From CADEED01 sp035995425 (GTDB lineage: Bacteria > Pseudomonadota > Gammaproteobacteria > Steroidobacterales > Steroidobacteraceae): a DNA stretch of 64,000 nt. The stretch is from assembly GCA_035995425.1 (NCBI GenBank), contig DASYKM010000222.1, positions 1 to 64,000 of the forward strand, read 5' to 3'. How positions within the stretch are numbered: position 1 is the first letter of the stretch; each line of letters begins with the position of its first letter. The notes under the pieces were generated by a model, which did no database searches, had not been told where the DNA came from, and worked only from the letters and a program-made list of their open reading frames with translations. The position numbers were made by a program, and so were the translations under genes. Positions 44,857 to 53,122 of this stretch are shown here, one piece after another.

Positions 44857-46323
44857 ATGAGATGGCCGAGACCAAAATCGCTGAGCGGATTGATGCTGCT
44901 GGGCCTGGCGCTCATCGCGGGTCCGCTGCTGGTGGCCGTGGTGGACGCCGCCATCCAGATCCGCAGCCTGTCGGCAACCAGCCAGCAACTGGTGCTCGAA
45001 GGCGTGCAGAGCGCGCGCCTCTCGCGCAGCCTGATCGCCGACATCGCCTCGCTCGAGCGCACCATTCGCCTCTACCAGGTGCTCGGCGATGCCAAGGTCC
45101 TCGACAAGTACCGCGAGACCGACCAGAGCCTCGCGGCCACGCGTACCCAGCTGGCAGCGCTGCTCGACCAGGAACCCACACGCCATAGCCTCGAAGAATT
45201 CGCCGCCATGCATAACGAGATCGCCAATTCGGTGAGCTCGACGCCACCCGGCAGCAGCGCGTTCACCACGATTCTCGAGCGCTTCGAACGGCTCAACAAG
45301 CTCGCCGATTCGATCGTCGAAAGCGGCAACACCCAGATCGACGCGCGCCTCGCGCAGCTTCAGCGGCAAACCGCGAGCACCCAGCGGCGCCTGGTCTGGC
45401 AGTCCGCCCTGCTCATTCCACTGACGCTGATCGCGATCCTCGCCCTCACTTTGTCGATCGGCCGCCCATTGCGTGCCATCGACCGCGCCATTAGCGAGCT
45501 CGGTCGCGGGACTTTTTCGCGGTCCATCGAAGTACAGGGACCGCGCGACCTCGAGCGGCTCGGCGCTCAGCTCGAATGGTTGCGCCTGCGCCTGCTCGAT
45601 CTCGCGCAGGAACGCAATCGTTTTCTTCGCCACATGTCACACGAGCTCAAGACTCCACTCGCCAACATCCGAGAAGGCGCGGAACTGCTCATGGATGGCG
45701 CGGTCGGAGCCTTGGACAACTCCCAGCGCGAAGTGGTCGCCATCCTGCGTGACAATGGCATCAAGCTGCACCGGCTCATCGAAAACCTGCTTTCCTTCAG
45801 CGCCTGGCAGAAAGAGAGCGTCGGCCTCGACCTTTCCGAGTTCCGGCTGCGACCGCTGGTCAAACAAGTGCTCGAAAGCCAGCAACTCACTGTAGTCTCA
45901 CAACGCGTCCGGCTCGAGGTGAAGGTGGACGACTTGATGCTGCGCGCGGATCGCGGCAAGGTTCGCCTCATCATCGAGAATCTGCTGTCGAATGCCATCA
46001 AATACTCGCCCAAGGGCGGCACTGTCTATCTACATGCCGCCAAACAGGACACCCAGCTCGTGATCGACGTCGCAGATGCCGGCGCCGGCATTCCGTCGGA
46101 GGAACGCGCGCGCGTTTTCGAGGCTTTTTATACCGGTCGGCCGCCCGCCGGCGTTCAGGTCAAGGGCACCGGCATCGGCCTCTCGGTGGTGCTCGAATTC
46201 GTCAATGCGCACGGCGGCACCATCGAAATCGTCGACGGTGCATACCCGGGGGCACACTTCCGCATCCGCATGCCGGTACTCTCGATCACCAATCCCGTCC
46301 GGACGCAGGCGCATGCGGCATAA
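44857..46323 (+). CDS. glrK: Sensor histidine kinase GlrK (QseE-like)
   Basis: 488 residues. TM1 about 12-34, a coiled extracytoplasmic region rich in heptad Leu (about 40-180), TM2 about 184-205, HAMP about 206-255. HisKA: FLRHMSHELKTPLANIREGAELL with the phospho-His. ATPase: NLLSNAIKYSPKGG, DAGAGIPSEER, GTGIGLSVV. Family length and the downstream lipoprotein and sigma-54 regulator match the enterobacterial glrK-glrG-glrR order. Probably senses envelope stress. Confidence 0.9.
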   Translation: MRWPRPKSLSGLMLLGLALIAGPLLVAVVDAAIQIRSLSATSQQLVLEGVQSARLSRSLIADIASLERTIRLYQVLGDAKVLDKYRETDQSLAATRTQLAALLDQEPTRHSLEEFAAMHNEIANSVSSTPPGSSAFTTILERFERLNKLADSIVESGNTQIDARLAQLQRQTASTQRRLVWQSALLIPLTLIAILALTLSIGRPLRAIDRAISELGRGTFSRSIEVQGPRDLERLGAQLEWLRLRLLDLAQERNRFLRHMSHELKTPLANIREGAELLMDGAVGALDNSQREVVAILRDNGIKLHRLIENLLSFSAWQKESVGLDLSEFRLRPLVKQVLESQQLTVVSQRVRLEVKVDDLMLRADRGKVRLIIENLLSNAIKYSPKGGTVYLHAAKQDTQLVIDVADAGAGIPSEERARVFEAFYTGRPPAGVQVKGTGIGLSVVLEFVNAHGGTIEIVDGAYPGAHFRIRMPVLSITNPVRTQAHAA

Positions 46324-46954
46324 GGCGAACCTGTTAGCGGGCCTGGCCTGTTTCGCGATCGCGGCCATCACCGGCTGCGGCGGCACTCTGCCGCTCAAGC
46401 GCCCGCGCGACTCACAGGCGCTGCCGTCGATCGACCGCAATTCCACCGAAGCCACCATCATCGCCGCCTATCTCGAAACCTGTTTGAAGGTGGCGCGCGG
46501 CACACCGGCCGAGCAGGCGGAAATCCTGGCCAATACCAGCAATGACTACAGCGCGGCGCCGACACCAAGCAGGGTATTGCGTTATGCCATGGTGTTGTCC
46601 ACGCCGGGACACGCGGGGTCCGATCCTGTCGTCGCACAGCGACTTTTGCACGAAGTACTAGCAAGCCCCGAGACTCTGTTGCCTGCGGAGCGCGCTCTTG
46701 CGTTCCTGCAGCTGCAGCAGGTCGAGCGTCAGCAAGCGCTTCAAGCGGATGTGCGACGCCTGCAGACGGGAGCCGAAAGAAACGCGAATGAACGCATCGC
46801 GCAACTTACACGTCGCCTGACCACCGAGAGCGAGGAAAATACCCGTCTCAAGAAGGCTCTTGCGGACGCCCAGGCCAAGCTGGACGCCATCGCAAACATC
46901 GAGGGTTCGTCCAACAACCGGCGGCCCCCGACGCCTGAGGGACGGAAACCGTAG
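46313..46954 (+). CDS. GlrG/QseG-like lipoprotein
   Basis: 213 residues from ATG at 46313, overlapping glrK by 11 bases. Lipobox IAAITGCGG, Cys near 22. Residues about 45-130 are helical; 130-200 form a charged coiled coil (RRLQTGAERNANERIAQLTRRL, KKALADAQAKLDAI in part). The same slot holds GlrG (QseG) in enterobacteria, an outer-membrane lipoprotein needed for GlrK activity. Sequence similarity is too weak for a firm name, hence no symbol. Confidence 0.72.
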   Translation: MRHKANLLAGLACFAIAAITGCGGTLPLKRPRDSQALPSIDRNSTEATIIAAYLETCLKVARGTPAEQAEILANTSNDYSAAPTPSRVLRYAMVLSTPGHAGSDPVVAQRLLHEVLASPETLLPAERALAFLQLQQVERQQALQADVRRLQTGAERNANERIAQLTRRLTTESEENTRLKKALADAQAKLDAIANIEGSSNNRRPPTPEGRKP

Positions 46955-46963
46955 AGGTTTCTG

Positions 46964-48334
46964 ATGCACGCCGCCATGCAACTAGCAACTCCGCATTCCA
47001 CCAAACGCAAAGCCCGCATCCTGGTCGTCGACGATGACCCGGGCCTGCTGCGCCTGCTGACCATCCGCCTGCGCGCTGAAAACTACGAAGTCGAAGCGGT
47101 CGAGAGCGCGGCGCTGGCGCTCGCGGCTACCAGCCGCTTCCGGCCGGAACTGGTCATCACCGACCTGCGCATGGACCAGATGGACGGCATCGGCCTGCTG
47201 AAGGAGCTGCAGTCCCGCTACCCGGGTCTCAAGGTCATCATCCTCACCGCACACGGCACCATCCCTGACGCCGTGCATGCCACCCAGCTCGGCGCGTTCG
47301 GATTTCTGACCAAGCCGGTCGACAAGCAAGAGTTGTTGGACCAGGTGCAGAAAGCGCTGCGCATCTCCGGATTTGCCGACAACGACGAAGACTGGCGCGC
47401 CGAAATCATCACGCGTAGCTCGCTGGTCGAAGAAAAGCTGGCGCAGGCGCACATGGTCGCCGGCACCGACGCGCGCGTGCTCATCACGGGCGAAAGCGGG
47501 ACCGGCAAGGAATTGCTGGCACGCGCCATCCACAACGCCAGTCCGCGACGCGCCAAGCCGTTCGTCGCCATCAATTGCAGCGCCATGGCCGAGAACCTGC
47601 TCGAGTCGGAGCTGTTCGGTCACATCAAGGGGTCGTTCACAGGAGCAGTGCGCGATCACCAGGGTCTGTTCCAGGCCGCCGACGGCGGCACCCTCCTGCT
47701 CGACGAAATCGGCGACATGCCCATGCGGCTGCAGGTCAAGCTGCTGCGCGTCCTGCAGGAAAACAACATCCGCCCCATCGGTTCCACCGACGCCATTCCG
47801 GTGAACGTGCGCGTGGTCTCCGCCACGCATCGCGATCTGCAGCAGCTCATGATGAGCGGCCAGTTCCGCGAGGACCTGTACTACCGACTGAACGTCGTGC
47901 ACATCGAGATGCCGCCGCTCAACCGGCGCCGCGAGGACATTCCGCTGCTGGTTTCGCACTTCCTCGCGCAGATCAGCAACGAGAGCGGCGTGCGCAAGAT
48001 CTATGCGCCAGAGGCGGTCGAGTTGTTAGCCACGGCCGACTGGCCGGGCAACATCCGCCAGCTGTCGAACGTGGTGCGGCAGAACGTGGCGCTGTCGCAG
48101 ACGCCCATCATTCCGGTGGAGCTGGTGCAGCAGTCGCTCGGCGGCACGCAGAGCAAGCTCCCCTCGTTCGACGAAGCGCGCGACGAGTTCACGCGCAGCT
48201 ACCTGTCGCAGATCCTGCAGATCACCGGCGGCAACGTGAGCCAGGCTGCCCGCCTCGCCAAGCGCAACCGTACCGACTTCTACAAGCTGCTGTCGCGCCA
48301 CCAGCTGACACCCGAAGATTTCAAGGGTCGCTGA
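46964..48334 (+). CDS. glrR: Sigma-54-dependent response regulator GlrR
   Basis: 456 residues; GAGG 6 bases before the ATG. Receiver about 17-130: VVDDDPGLL, LVITDLRMDQMDG (phospho-Asp), TAHG, FLTKPVD. AAA+ domain about 145-380: GESGTGKE (Walker A), GTLLLDEIGDMP (Walker B). The sigma-54 contact loop reads GSFTGA at 223-228 rather than GAFTGA. C-terminal Fis-type helix-turn-helix: GNVSQAARLAKRNRTDFYKLL. Activates sigma-54 promoters once phosphorylated by GlrK; three candidate promoters lie downstream. Confidence 0.93.
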   Translation: MHAAMQLATPHSTKRKARILVVDDDPGLLRLLTIRLRAENYEVEAVESAALALAATSRFRPELVITDLRMDQMDGIGLLKELQSRYPGLKVIILTAHGTIPDAVHATQLGAFGFLTKPVDKQELLDQVQKALRISGFADNDEDWRAEIITRSSLVEEKLAQAHMVAGTDARVLITGESGTGKELLARAIHNASPRRAKPFVAINCSAMAENLLESELFGHIKGSFTGAVRDHQGLFQAADGGTLLLDEIGDMPMRLQVKLLRVLQENNIRPIGSTDAIPVNVRVVSATHRDLQQLMMSGQFREDLYYRLNVVHIEMPPLNRRREDIPLLVSHFLAQISNESGVRKIYAPEAVELLATADWPGNIRQLSNVVRQNVALSQTPIIPVELVQQSLGGTQSKLPSFDEARDEFTRSYLSQILQITGGNVSQAARLAKRNRTDFYKLLSRHQLTPEDFKGR

Positions 48335-48335
48335 A

Positions 48336-48366
48336 CGAACAAGCCCCGCGTAGCGGGGCTTGTTCG
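48336..48366. terminator. Bidirectional hairpin terminator after glrR and the PEP-CTERM gene
   Basis: Perfect 14-bp stem (CGAACAAGCCCCGC with its complement) around a GTA loop, starting 2 bases after the glrR stop. It stands between convergent genes, 39 bases from the PEP-CTERM stop. No long T-run, but the stem is strong in both directions. Confidence 0.8.
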
Positions 48367-48405
48367 AGCCGAACCACCCGAAGGGGCGCGTTCGATGGAG
48401 GCGAA

Positions 48406-49071
48406 TTACGAGAGACGCAGGCGGCGCTTGACGCTCAGCCAGGTGCCGAGCAAGCCCAGCCCCAGCAGGCCGAGCGTGGCCGGTTCCGGAACCGAGGCAG
48501 GCTGGAACACGGCTTTGATCAGCATGTCGTCGTGGTTATCGTCCGGGCCCGCGCCCGAGTCATCCCAGAACAACCAGGCGACGTTGCCGGTGGCGCTGAA
48601 GGCGATCGACTGCAGAGAGTTGATGCCCAGTGCGTCGTTCTGCGCGTTGGTGATACATCCCTGCGATGCGCCGGGAGCGCTGTATGCGCAAAACCCGAAG
48701 TTGAGCATTCCCGCGCCTACGCTGACCGAACCGATGGTCACCGGCGCCGCGAAGTAGTTCTGGGTTTGCGGGGTGAAACCCGAGGTGTACGACAGAGCAC
48801 CGGACTTGAAGACGTTCTCATACCCGGCTTCTTTGCCGTAGTAGTAGTAGGTCACCAATCCAGCCGCATCCGTGCCGAGCGACGCACCCAGCGTGTAGGT
48901 GGTGACTCCCAGGCCAGCGAAGATCGACTTGAAGTCGTTGGAGTTGACGATCCCGATCGTGTCCGCAATCGGCGTGACGTTATTGATCGGCACGAACCCA
49001 GCCTGGGCTGCCGATGCGGCGCCAAGGAGTACTGAGGCGACTGCTACTGTCTTGAACTTGGTATGGCTCAT
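48406..49071 (-). CDS. PEP-CTERM sorted extracellular protein
   Basis: 221 residues from ATG at 49071; earlier in-frame starts (49113, 49161) lie upstream of the predicted transcription start. Signal peptide about 1-24 (AASAAQAG). The C-terminus has the full sorting signal: VPEPATLGLLGLGLLGTWL, then basic KRRLRLS. Exosortase cleaves such signals and the protein joins the exopolysaccharide matrix. The middle is Gly/Thr/Tyr-rich with one Cys pair. A sigma-54-type promoter lies 47 bases upstream. Confidence 0.9.
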   Translation of the reverse strand: MSHTKFKTVAVASVLLGAASAAQAGFVPINNVTPIADTIGIVNSNDFKSIFAGLGVTTYTLGASLGTDAAGLVTYYYYGKEAGYENVFKSGALSYTSGFTPQTQNYFAAPVTIGSVSVGAGMLNFGFCAYSAPGASQGCITNAQNDALGINSLQSIAFSATGNVAWLFWDDSGAGPDDNHDDMLIKAVFQPASVPEPATLGLLGLGLLGTWLSVKRRLRLS

Positions 49072-49117
49072 TGCCCTTCCCGTTGCGACTTGCGAATTCT
49101 TACTGCCTTTCATAGAT

Positions 49118-49132
49118 GCACTACATGTGCCA
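49118..49132 (-). promoter_or_regulatory. Sigma-54 (-24/-12) promoter of the PEP-CTERM gene
   Basis: On the minus strand TGGCACATGTAGTGC: -24 element TGGCAC and -12 element TGC with exact 12-base G-to-G spacing. Consensus is TGGCACG-N4-TTGC, so two mismatches. Predicted transcription starts about 12 bases further on, leaving a leader of roughly 35 bases. Confidence 0.65.
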
Positions 49133-49226
49133 TGGCAGCCGGTCTTTTTACAATCAAACACTTAGTGCTATTTTGGTACCGATCCAGAAGTCCGGGTGTC
49201 AAGGTGTTCGACAGCTGTGGGCCGCC

Positions 49227-50183
49227 TCAAGATGACAATAGTCCCCGTGCGCGCAACACGTTACGCATGGTGGTGAAACGGAAGTCGCCCAATAGCTGGC
49301 GCAGGCGGGCCTCGCACTTGGAGAGATTCGTGTAATGGCGGAAGCGGGAAACGAAGCCCGTCTTCACTCGCGGCTGCTCGGAATCGATTTCCCACGGGTG
49401 CAAGTAGAACGTGAAAGGCATTCCGTCCTGCTGGTTGATGCTGCGAAGACCGCTGCGCGTGAACCAGTACGGCAGCAACCTGAAGTACCCACCGCCCGAC
49501 ACCGGTACCCGGAACGGTCCCACGGCCGCGGTCGACATCGGGAATTCGGCGATGCGGCGACCGGAAGGCGCGTCCACATAGCCCGGTGCGCGAGCCGCGC
49601 CGGGCATACCGTACCGATCGTGACGTACCGGGAAAATCGAGGAGTCGTAGGCAAAGCCTTCTTCGATGAGAGTGTCCAGTGCCCAACGCGAACGCGGCGT
49701 GATCGAGAAGCTCGCGGCCCGATAGCCGATCACCGGCATTCCGACCAGGTCTTCCAGCAATCGCTTCGAGCGTCGTGTTTCCTCGGCGAAAACCTCGGGC
49801 GTCTGGCGGTAGATCAGCTCGTGCGAGTACCCGTGGCAGGCGACCTCATGACCGAGCGACGCGATTCGCTTGATGAGGGACGGAACGTGATCGGCCACCC
49901 AGCCGAGCACGAAAAATGTTCCCTTGATGCGCCGTTCGTCGAGCAGCGCAAGTACGCGATCGGTGCTGGCTGCCACTCGGGACTCGCGTGAGCTCCAGGT
50001 GTCGCGCGGGATCGCCGAAGCGAGCGCCGAGACGTGGTAGTAATCCTCGACGTCGATAGTGAAGGCGTTCTGAATGACCGACGCGTCCCGAAGGATGGCG
50101 CGTGACCCCGAAATCGAAGACAACGCCGTGACACCATCCGTGACGTCGCGGCCAAGATCCTGGCTTCGTTCCTTGGTCAACAT
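49227..50183 (-). CDS. XrtA-system polysaccharide deacetylase (DUF3473)
   Basis: 318 residues. Catalytic NodB-type core: FTIDVEDYYHVSA (metal Asp), GTFFVLGWVADHVPSL, EVACHGYSHELIYRQ (two metal His), GYRAASFSITPRSRWALDTLIEEG, then YDSSIFPVRHDRYGMP. The C-terminal DUF3473 has FPMSTAAVGPFRVPVSGGGYFRLLP and FYLHPWEID. The family co-occurs with exosortase A loci, matching the PEP-CTERM neighbour. Probably deacetylates the exopolysaccharide or a precursor. Has its own sigma-54-like promoter. Confidence 0.92.
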   Translation of the reverse strand: MLTKERSQDLGRDVTDGVTALSSISGSRAILRDASVIQNAFTIDVEDYYHVSALASAIPRDTWSSRESRVAASTDRVLALLDERRIKGTFFVLGWVADHVPSLIKRIASLGHEVACHGYSHELIYRQTPEVFAEETRRSKRLLEDLVGMPVIGYRAASFSITPRSRWALDTLIEEGFAYDSSIFPVRHDRYGMPGAARAPGYVDAPSGRRIAEFPMSTAAVGPFRVPVSGGGYFRLLPYWFTRSGLRSINQQDGMPFTFYLHPWEIDSEQPRVKTGFVSRFRHYTNLSKCEARLRQLLGDFRFTTMRNVLRARGLLSS

Positions 50184-50225
50184 CGGGGCAACTACCTTCG
50201 TCGGCTATAGAGATGTCTAGTAAGA

Positions 50226-50241
50226 GCATTGATCGTACCAA
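50226..50241 (-). promoter_or_regulatory. Sigma-54 (-24/-12) promoter of the deacetylase gene
   Basis: Minus strand TTGGTACGATCAATGC: GG at -24 and GC at -12 with correct spacing, TACG close to CACG. Two mismatches to TTGGCACG-N4-TTGC. The predicted start falls about 31 bases before the deacetylase ATG. Confidence 0.6.
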
Positions 50242-50252
50242 CTTTATTTAGT

Positions 50253-50272
50253 TAAGTTGCATCAATAACTTA
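50253..50272. promoter_or_regulatory. Inverted repeat upstream of the deacetylase promoter
   Basis: TAAGTT-8 bases-AACTTA, a perfect 6-bp inverted repeat in an AT-rich patch, 12 bases upstream of the -24 element. Could be an activator site; unusually close to the promoter for a sigma-54 enhancer. Confidence 0.35.
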
Positions 50273-50321
50273 CCGAGCTTCTCTCCATTGACGTCGCGGT
50301 TCGTGTAAACGCCACCGACAG

Positions 50322-51686
50322 CTAGCGGAAGGGACGGAAGACGGGCTTGAGCGGGCGTCCCACGAGGTAATCGGCCACATTGCCCTCCAACGCCCTGCGA
50401 TAAATCTGCAGCGCTTCGCCGGCGGCATCGATGGTGTGCTGCACGTCGGCGTCCGTGTGCGAGTAGCTGATGACGAAGGATGGCGCCAGGACACCCCGAC
50501 GAATCATCTCCTGCATGAACAGCGCACGCAGCGGCTGGCTTGGCTTGCCATCGGCATCTTTGGTGGTGAAGAGCACAGCGCAGTCCCGTCCGATGCATTG
50601 CACCTGTGCGTCCGTGCCGGCGGCGCGCGAAGCCGCGTTCACGCCGTCGCGCAGTTTCCTGCCTTGGGCGTACAGGTGACCAACCACGTCTTCGTCGCGA
50701 TACGTGGTCATCGTGGCGATGCCCGCGGCCAAGGCATGCGTTTCCGCGCCGTGCGTCGTGGACATGAGGAACACGCGCTCGCGATCGTGATCGTAGCTGC
50801 CGAGCTGCATGATCTCGCGACGGCCGGCGAGCGCCGACAGGGAAAAGCCGTTGGCGATTGCCTTGCCGAAGCTCGACAGGTCTGGCGTCACTCCATACAA
50901 ATGCTGGGCGCCGGATTTGTGCCAGCGAAAGCCGGTGATCATTTCATCGAACACCAGCAGCGCGCCGTTGCGATGGCAGAGTTCCTTCAACGCGGCGAGA
51001 AATCCCGGCGCCGGCTCATCGAGTCGCGCCGCTTCGAGAATCAGACAGGCAATCTGTCCCGGGTGGCCGTCGAACAGATCGGTCACGCTCTGCAGATCGT
51101 TGTAGTGGAATCCGAGTGTGTGCGAGCGCACCCATTGCGGTATTCCGGCCGGCATCGGCGTGGTGCCAATGAACCAGTCGGAGACGGAAAAGAAAGGATG
51201 GTCGCTGCAGATTGCGACGTGGTCGCGACCGGTATGCGCGCGCGCCAGCTTCACCGCGCCATCGAGGGCATCGGAGCCGTGCTTGCCGAATTTCACCATC
51301 TCCGCGGTGGGCACGAGCTCGAGAAACCGTTCGGCACATTCGACTTCGATAGGTGCCGGCCGCACGAAATTCGCGCCGAGCTGCATCTGGCGCGTGGCTG
51401 CCTCGACTACCGGCGCATAGGCATGTCCCAAAGTGACGGCGCGCAAGCCCATGCCGTATTCGATGAATTCGTTGCCGTCGAGGTCCCAGACGTGGCATCC
51501 CTTGCCGCGCGCGATGAAGCCCGGAGCCTGCTCGGGAAACTGGTCGTCACCCTTCGCATACGTGTGGGCGCCACCCGGAATCAGTCGATGCGCCTGGCGA
51601 GAGAGCGCGCGTCCGTTCTCGAAATGCACGCCGCCCAGCTTCGTCGAAGTGTCGTCAGATCGCTGCGACACGCAATTTCCTGCCAT
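50322..51686 (-). CDS. Class III PLP enzyme, glutamate-1-semialdehyde aminomutase-like
   Basis: 454 residues from ATG at 51686, with GGAGG 6 bases upstream. Motifs: LIPGGAHTYAKGDDQFPEQAPGF, GKHGSDALDGAVKLARA, LLVFDEMITGFRWHKSGAQ (PLP-binding Asp) and FGKAIANGFSLSAL with the Schiff-base Lys. In sugar clusters such enzymes act on nucleotide-linked substrates rather than on tetrapyrrole precursors. Its start overlaps the PIG-L gene by 32 bases, so they are one unit. Last gene of the sugar-modification operon. Confidence 0.85.
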   Translation of the reverse strand: MAGNCVSQRSDDTSTKLGGVHFENGRALSRQAHRLIPGGAHTYAKGDDQFPEQAPGFIARGKGCHVWDLDGNEFIEYGMGLRAVTLGHAYAPVVEAATRQMQLGANFVRPAPIEVECAERFLELVPTAEMVKFGKHGSDALDGAVKLARAHTGRDHVAICSDHPFFSVSDWFIGTTPMPAGIPQWVRSHTLGFHYNDLQSVTDLFDGHPGQIACLILEAARLDEPAPGFLAALKELCHRNGALLVFDEMITGFRWHKSGAQHLYGVTPDLSSFGKAIANGFSLSALAGRREIMQLGSYDHDRERVFLMSTTHGAETHALAAGIATMTTYRDEDVVGHLYAQGRKLRDGVNAASRAAGTDAQVQCIGRDCAVLFTTKDADGKPSQPLRALFMQEMIRRGVLAPSFVISYSHTDADVQHTIDAAGEALQIYRRALEGNVADYLVGRPLKPVFRPFR

Positions 51687-52317
51687 GAAAAGCCTCCGCC
51701 AAACCACTCTCCGCGCGGCACTCGATGCCGCGCAGGCGCATCAGCGCCATGAACGTCTCGGCCGTAAACCAGTCGCGCCCGAGCTGGCTGCGATGCGCGC
51801 GCAACAATGCCTTCACCTTCGCGTCCGCCTGTTTGGCGGTCACCGGTACATACACGTTCGGCTGCCCGAGGCCGCCGTCCCATTTCGGGATCTCGTATTC
51901 GAGCACGATGTGGTCGCGAAACGTGTTCCAGGTCATCTCGTTCACGACGCGATGATCCTGGTGCCGATCGTCGCGCTCGTGACAGAAAATCACATCGGGG
52001 CGCGGCAACCGTTTCAGCGACTCGAAGAATTCCTTGATGCGCGCATAGTCGGCCGGGAAGCGCCCGTCCGCGAAATCACCGAACATCAGCTCGCCGCGCG
52101 CGCGCGGCGGCACCAGCAGCGACATGGCCTTGGTGGATTCGGCGGCGCGCTGCGAAGTGCCGCTCAGCAGCGCCCAATCGATGATCGTCGCCTTGCGCTG
52201 TGACTGCAGCGCGCGCAGCGTTGCTCCGCAACCGATTTCAATGTCGTCGCAATGCGCGCCGATGCACAACACGCGCAGTGGCCGCGAGCCTTTGATGTTT
52301 GGAACCAGCGACAGCAT
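51655..52317 (-). CDS. PIG-L-type deacetylase
   Basis: 220 residues. Zinc-site motif IGAHCDDIEIGCGAT (variant of AHPDD) near residue 19, and the second zinc element FCHERDDRHQDHRVVNE. The family deacetylates N-acetylated sugars such as GlcNAc derivatives. Gap of 13 bases to the cytidylyltransferase upstream; 32-base overlap with the PLP enzyme downstream. Probably prepares an amino sugar of the polysaccharide. Confidence 0.87.
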   Translation of the reverse strand: MLSLVPNIKGSRPLRVLCIGAHCDDIEIGCGATLRALQSQRKATIIDWALLSGTSQRAAESTKAMSLLVPPRARGELMFGDFADGRFPADYARIKEFFESLKRLPRPDVIFCHERDDRHQDHRVVNEMTWNTFRDHIVLEYEIPKWDGGLGQPNVYVPVTAKQADAKVKALLRAHRSQLGRDWFTAETFMALMRLRGIECRAESGLAEAFHGRKLRVAAI

Positions 52318-52330
52318 GGGGCCCGGATCT

Positions 52331-53122
52331 TCAGCGCGCGGCCGGATGCCGCTGCCAGATCATCCACGGACACTGCCCGCGCGCTTCCATGCGATCGAAG
52401 CTGATCTTGTCCTTGAATGTGTCCATGCATTGCCAAAAGCCGTCCCAGCGGAATGCGGACAGCGCGCGCTTCTCTATGAGGCGCGCGAACGGCTTCTCGA
52501 CCAGCTCGTCGCCCTCTTCCATGTGATCGAAGATCTCGTTGCGCAACACGAAGTAGCCACCGTTGATCCACAGCTGCTGATCGGGCATGGCGCCCATGCG
52601 CGTGACGAATCCGTCGTCATCGCTCTGCACCGCGTGGAAACTCTGGCCGCTGCGCACCGCCGCAAAAGTCGCCACCGATTTTTTCGCCTGGGCGTGGGCG
52701 ATGACCTGGTCGAGCGGAATGTCCGAAAGACCGTCGGCGTAGTTGGCGAGGAAGGTGTCCTCATCCTTCAGGAATTTCTTGGCGCGCAGCAGACGCTGGC
52801 CGATGTTGCTGTGCAGCCCAGTGTCGACAAAGGTGATCCGCCAGTCGTCGAGATCCTTGCTATGCAGCTCGACCGAACCATCGTTCACGTTCAGCGTGAA
52901 GTCGTTGGTCATGGTCTCCTGGTACTTCAAAAAGTATTCGCGGATCAGGTCGCCGCGATATCCGAGGCAGAGCACGAAGTCGCGGTGACCGTAGTGCGCG
53001 TAATAACGCATCAGGTGCCAGATGATCGGGCGATAACCGATGTTGACCAGCGGCTTGGGGATGGTGTCGGAATGTTCACGCAACCGCGTGCCGAGTCCGC
53101 CACAGAAAAGTACGACCTTCAT
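52331..53122 (-). CDS. rfbF: Glucose-1-phosphate cytidylyltransferase-like nucleotidyltransferase
   Basis: 263 residues from ATG at 53122, which overlaps the DUF4910 stop (ATGA). MKVVLFCGGLGTRLREHSDTIPKPLVNIG is the nucleotidyltransferase P-loop analogue; PIIWHLMRYYAHYGHRDFVLCLGYRGDLI, VDTGLHSNIGQRL and FWQCMDTFKDK follow the RfbF pattern. Makes CDP-glucose from CTP and glucose-1-phosphate in that family. A CDP-glucose dehydratase is not next door, so the exact product is inferred. Confidence 0.83.
   Translation of the reverse strand: MKVVLFCGGLGTRLREHSDTIPKPLVNIGYRPIIWHLMRYYAHYGHRDFVLCLGYRGDLIREYFLKYQETMTNDFTLNVNDGSVELHSKDLDDWRITFVDTGLHSNIGQRLLRAKKFLKDEDTFLANYADGLSDIPLDQVIAHAQAKKSVATFAAVRSGQSFHAVQSDDDGFVTRMGAMPDQQLWINGGYFVLRNEIFDHMEEGDELVEKPFARLIEKRALSAFRWDGFWQCMDTFKDKISFDRMEARGQCPWMIWQRHPAAR

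Noticed and set aside
47575..49035. 486-codon plus-strand frame crossing the glrR end
   Set aside because: It reads glrR in the wrong frame, passes through the terminator hairpin and continues antisense to the PEP-CTERM gene.
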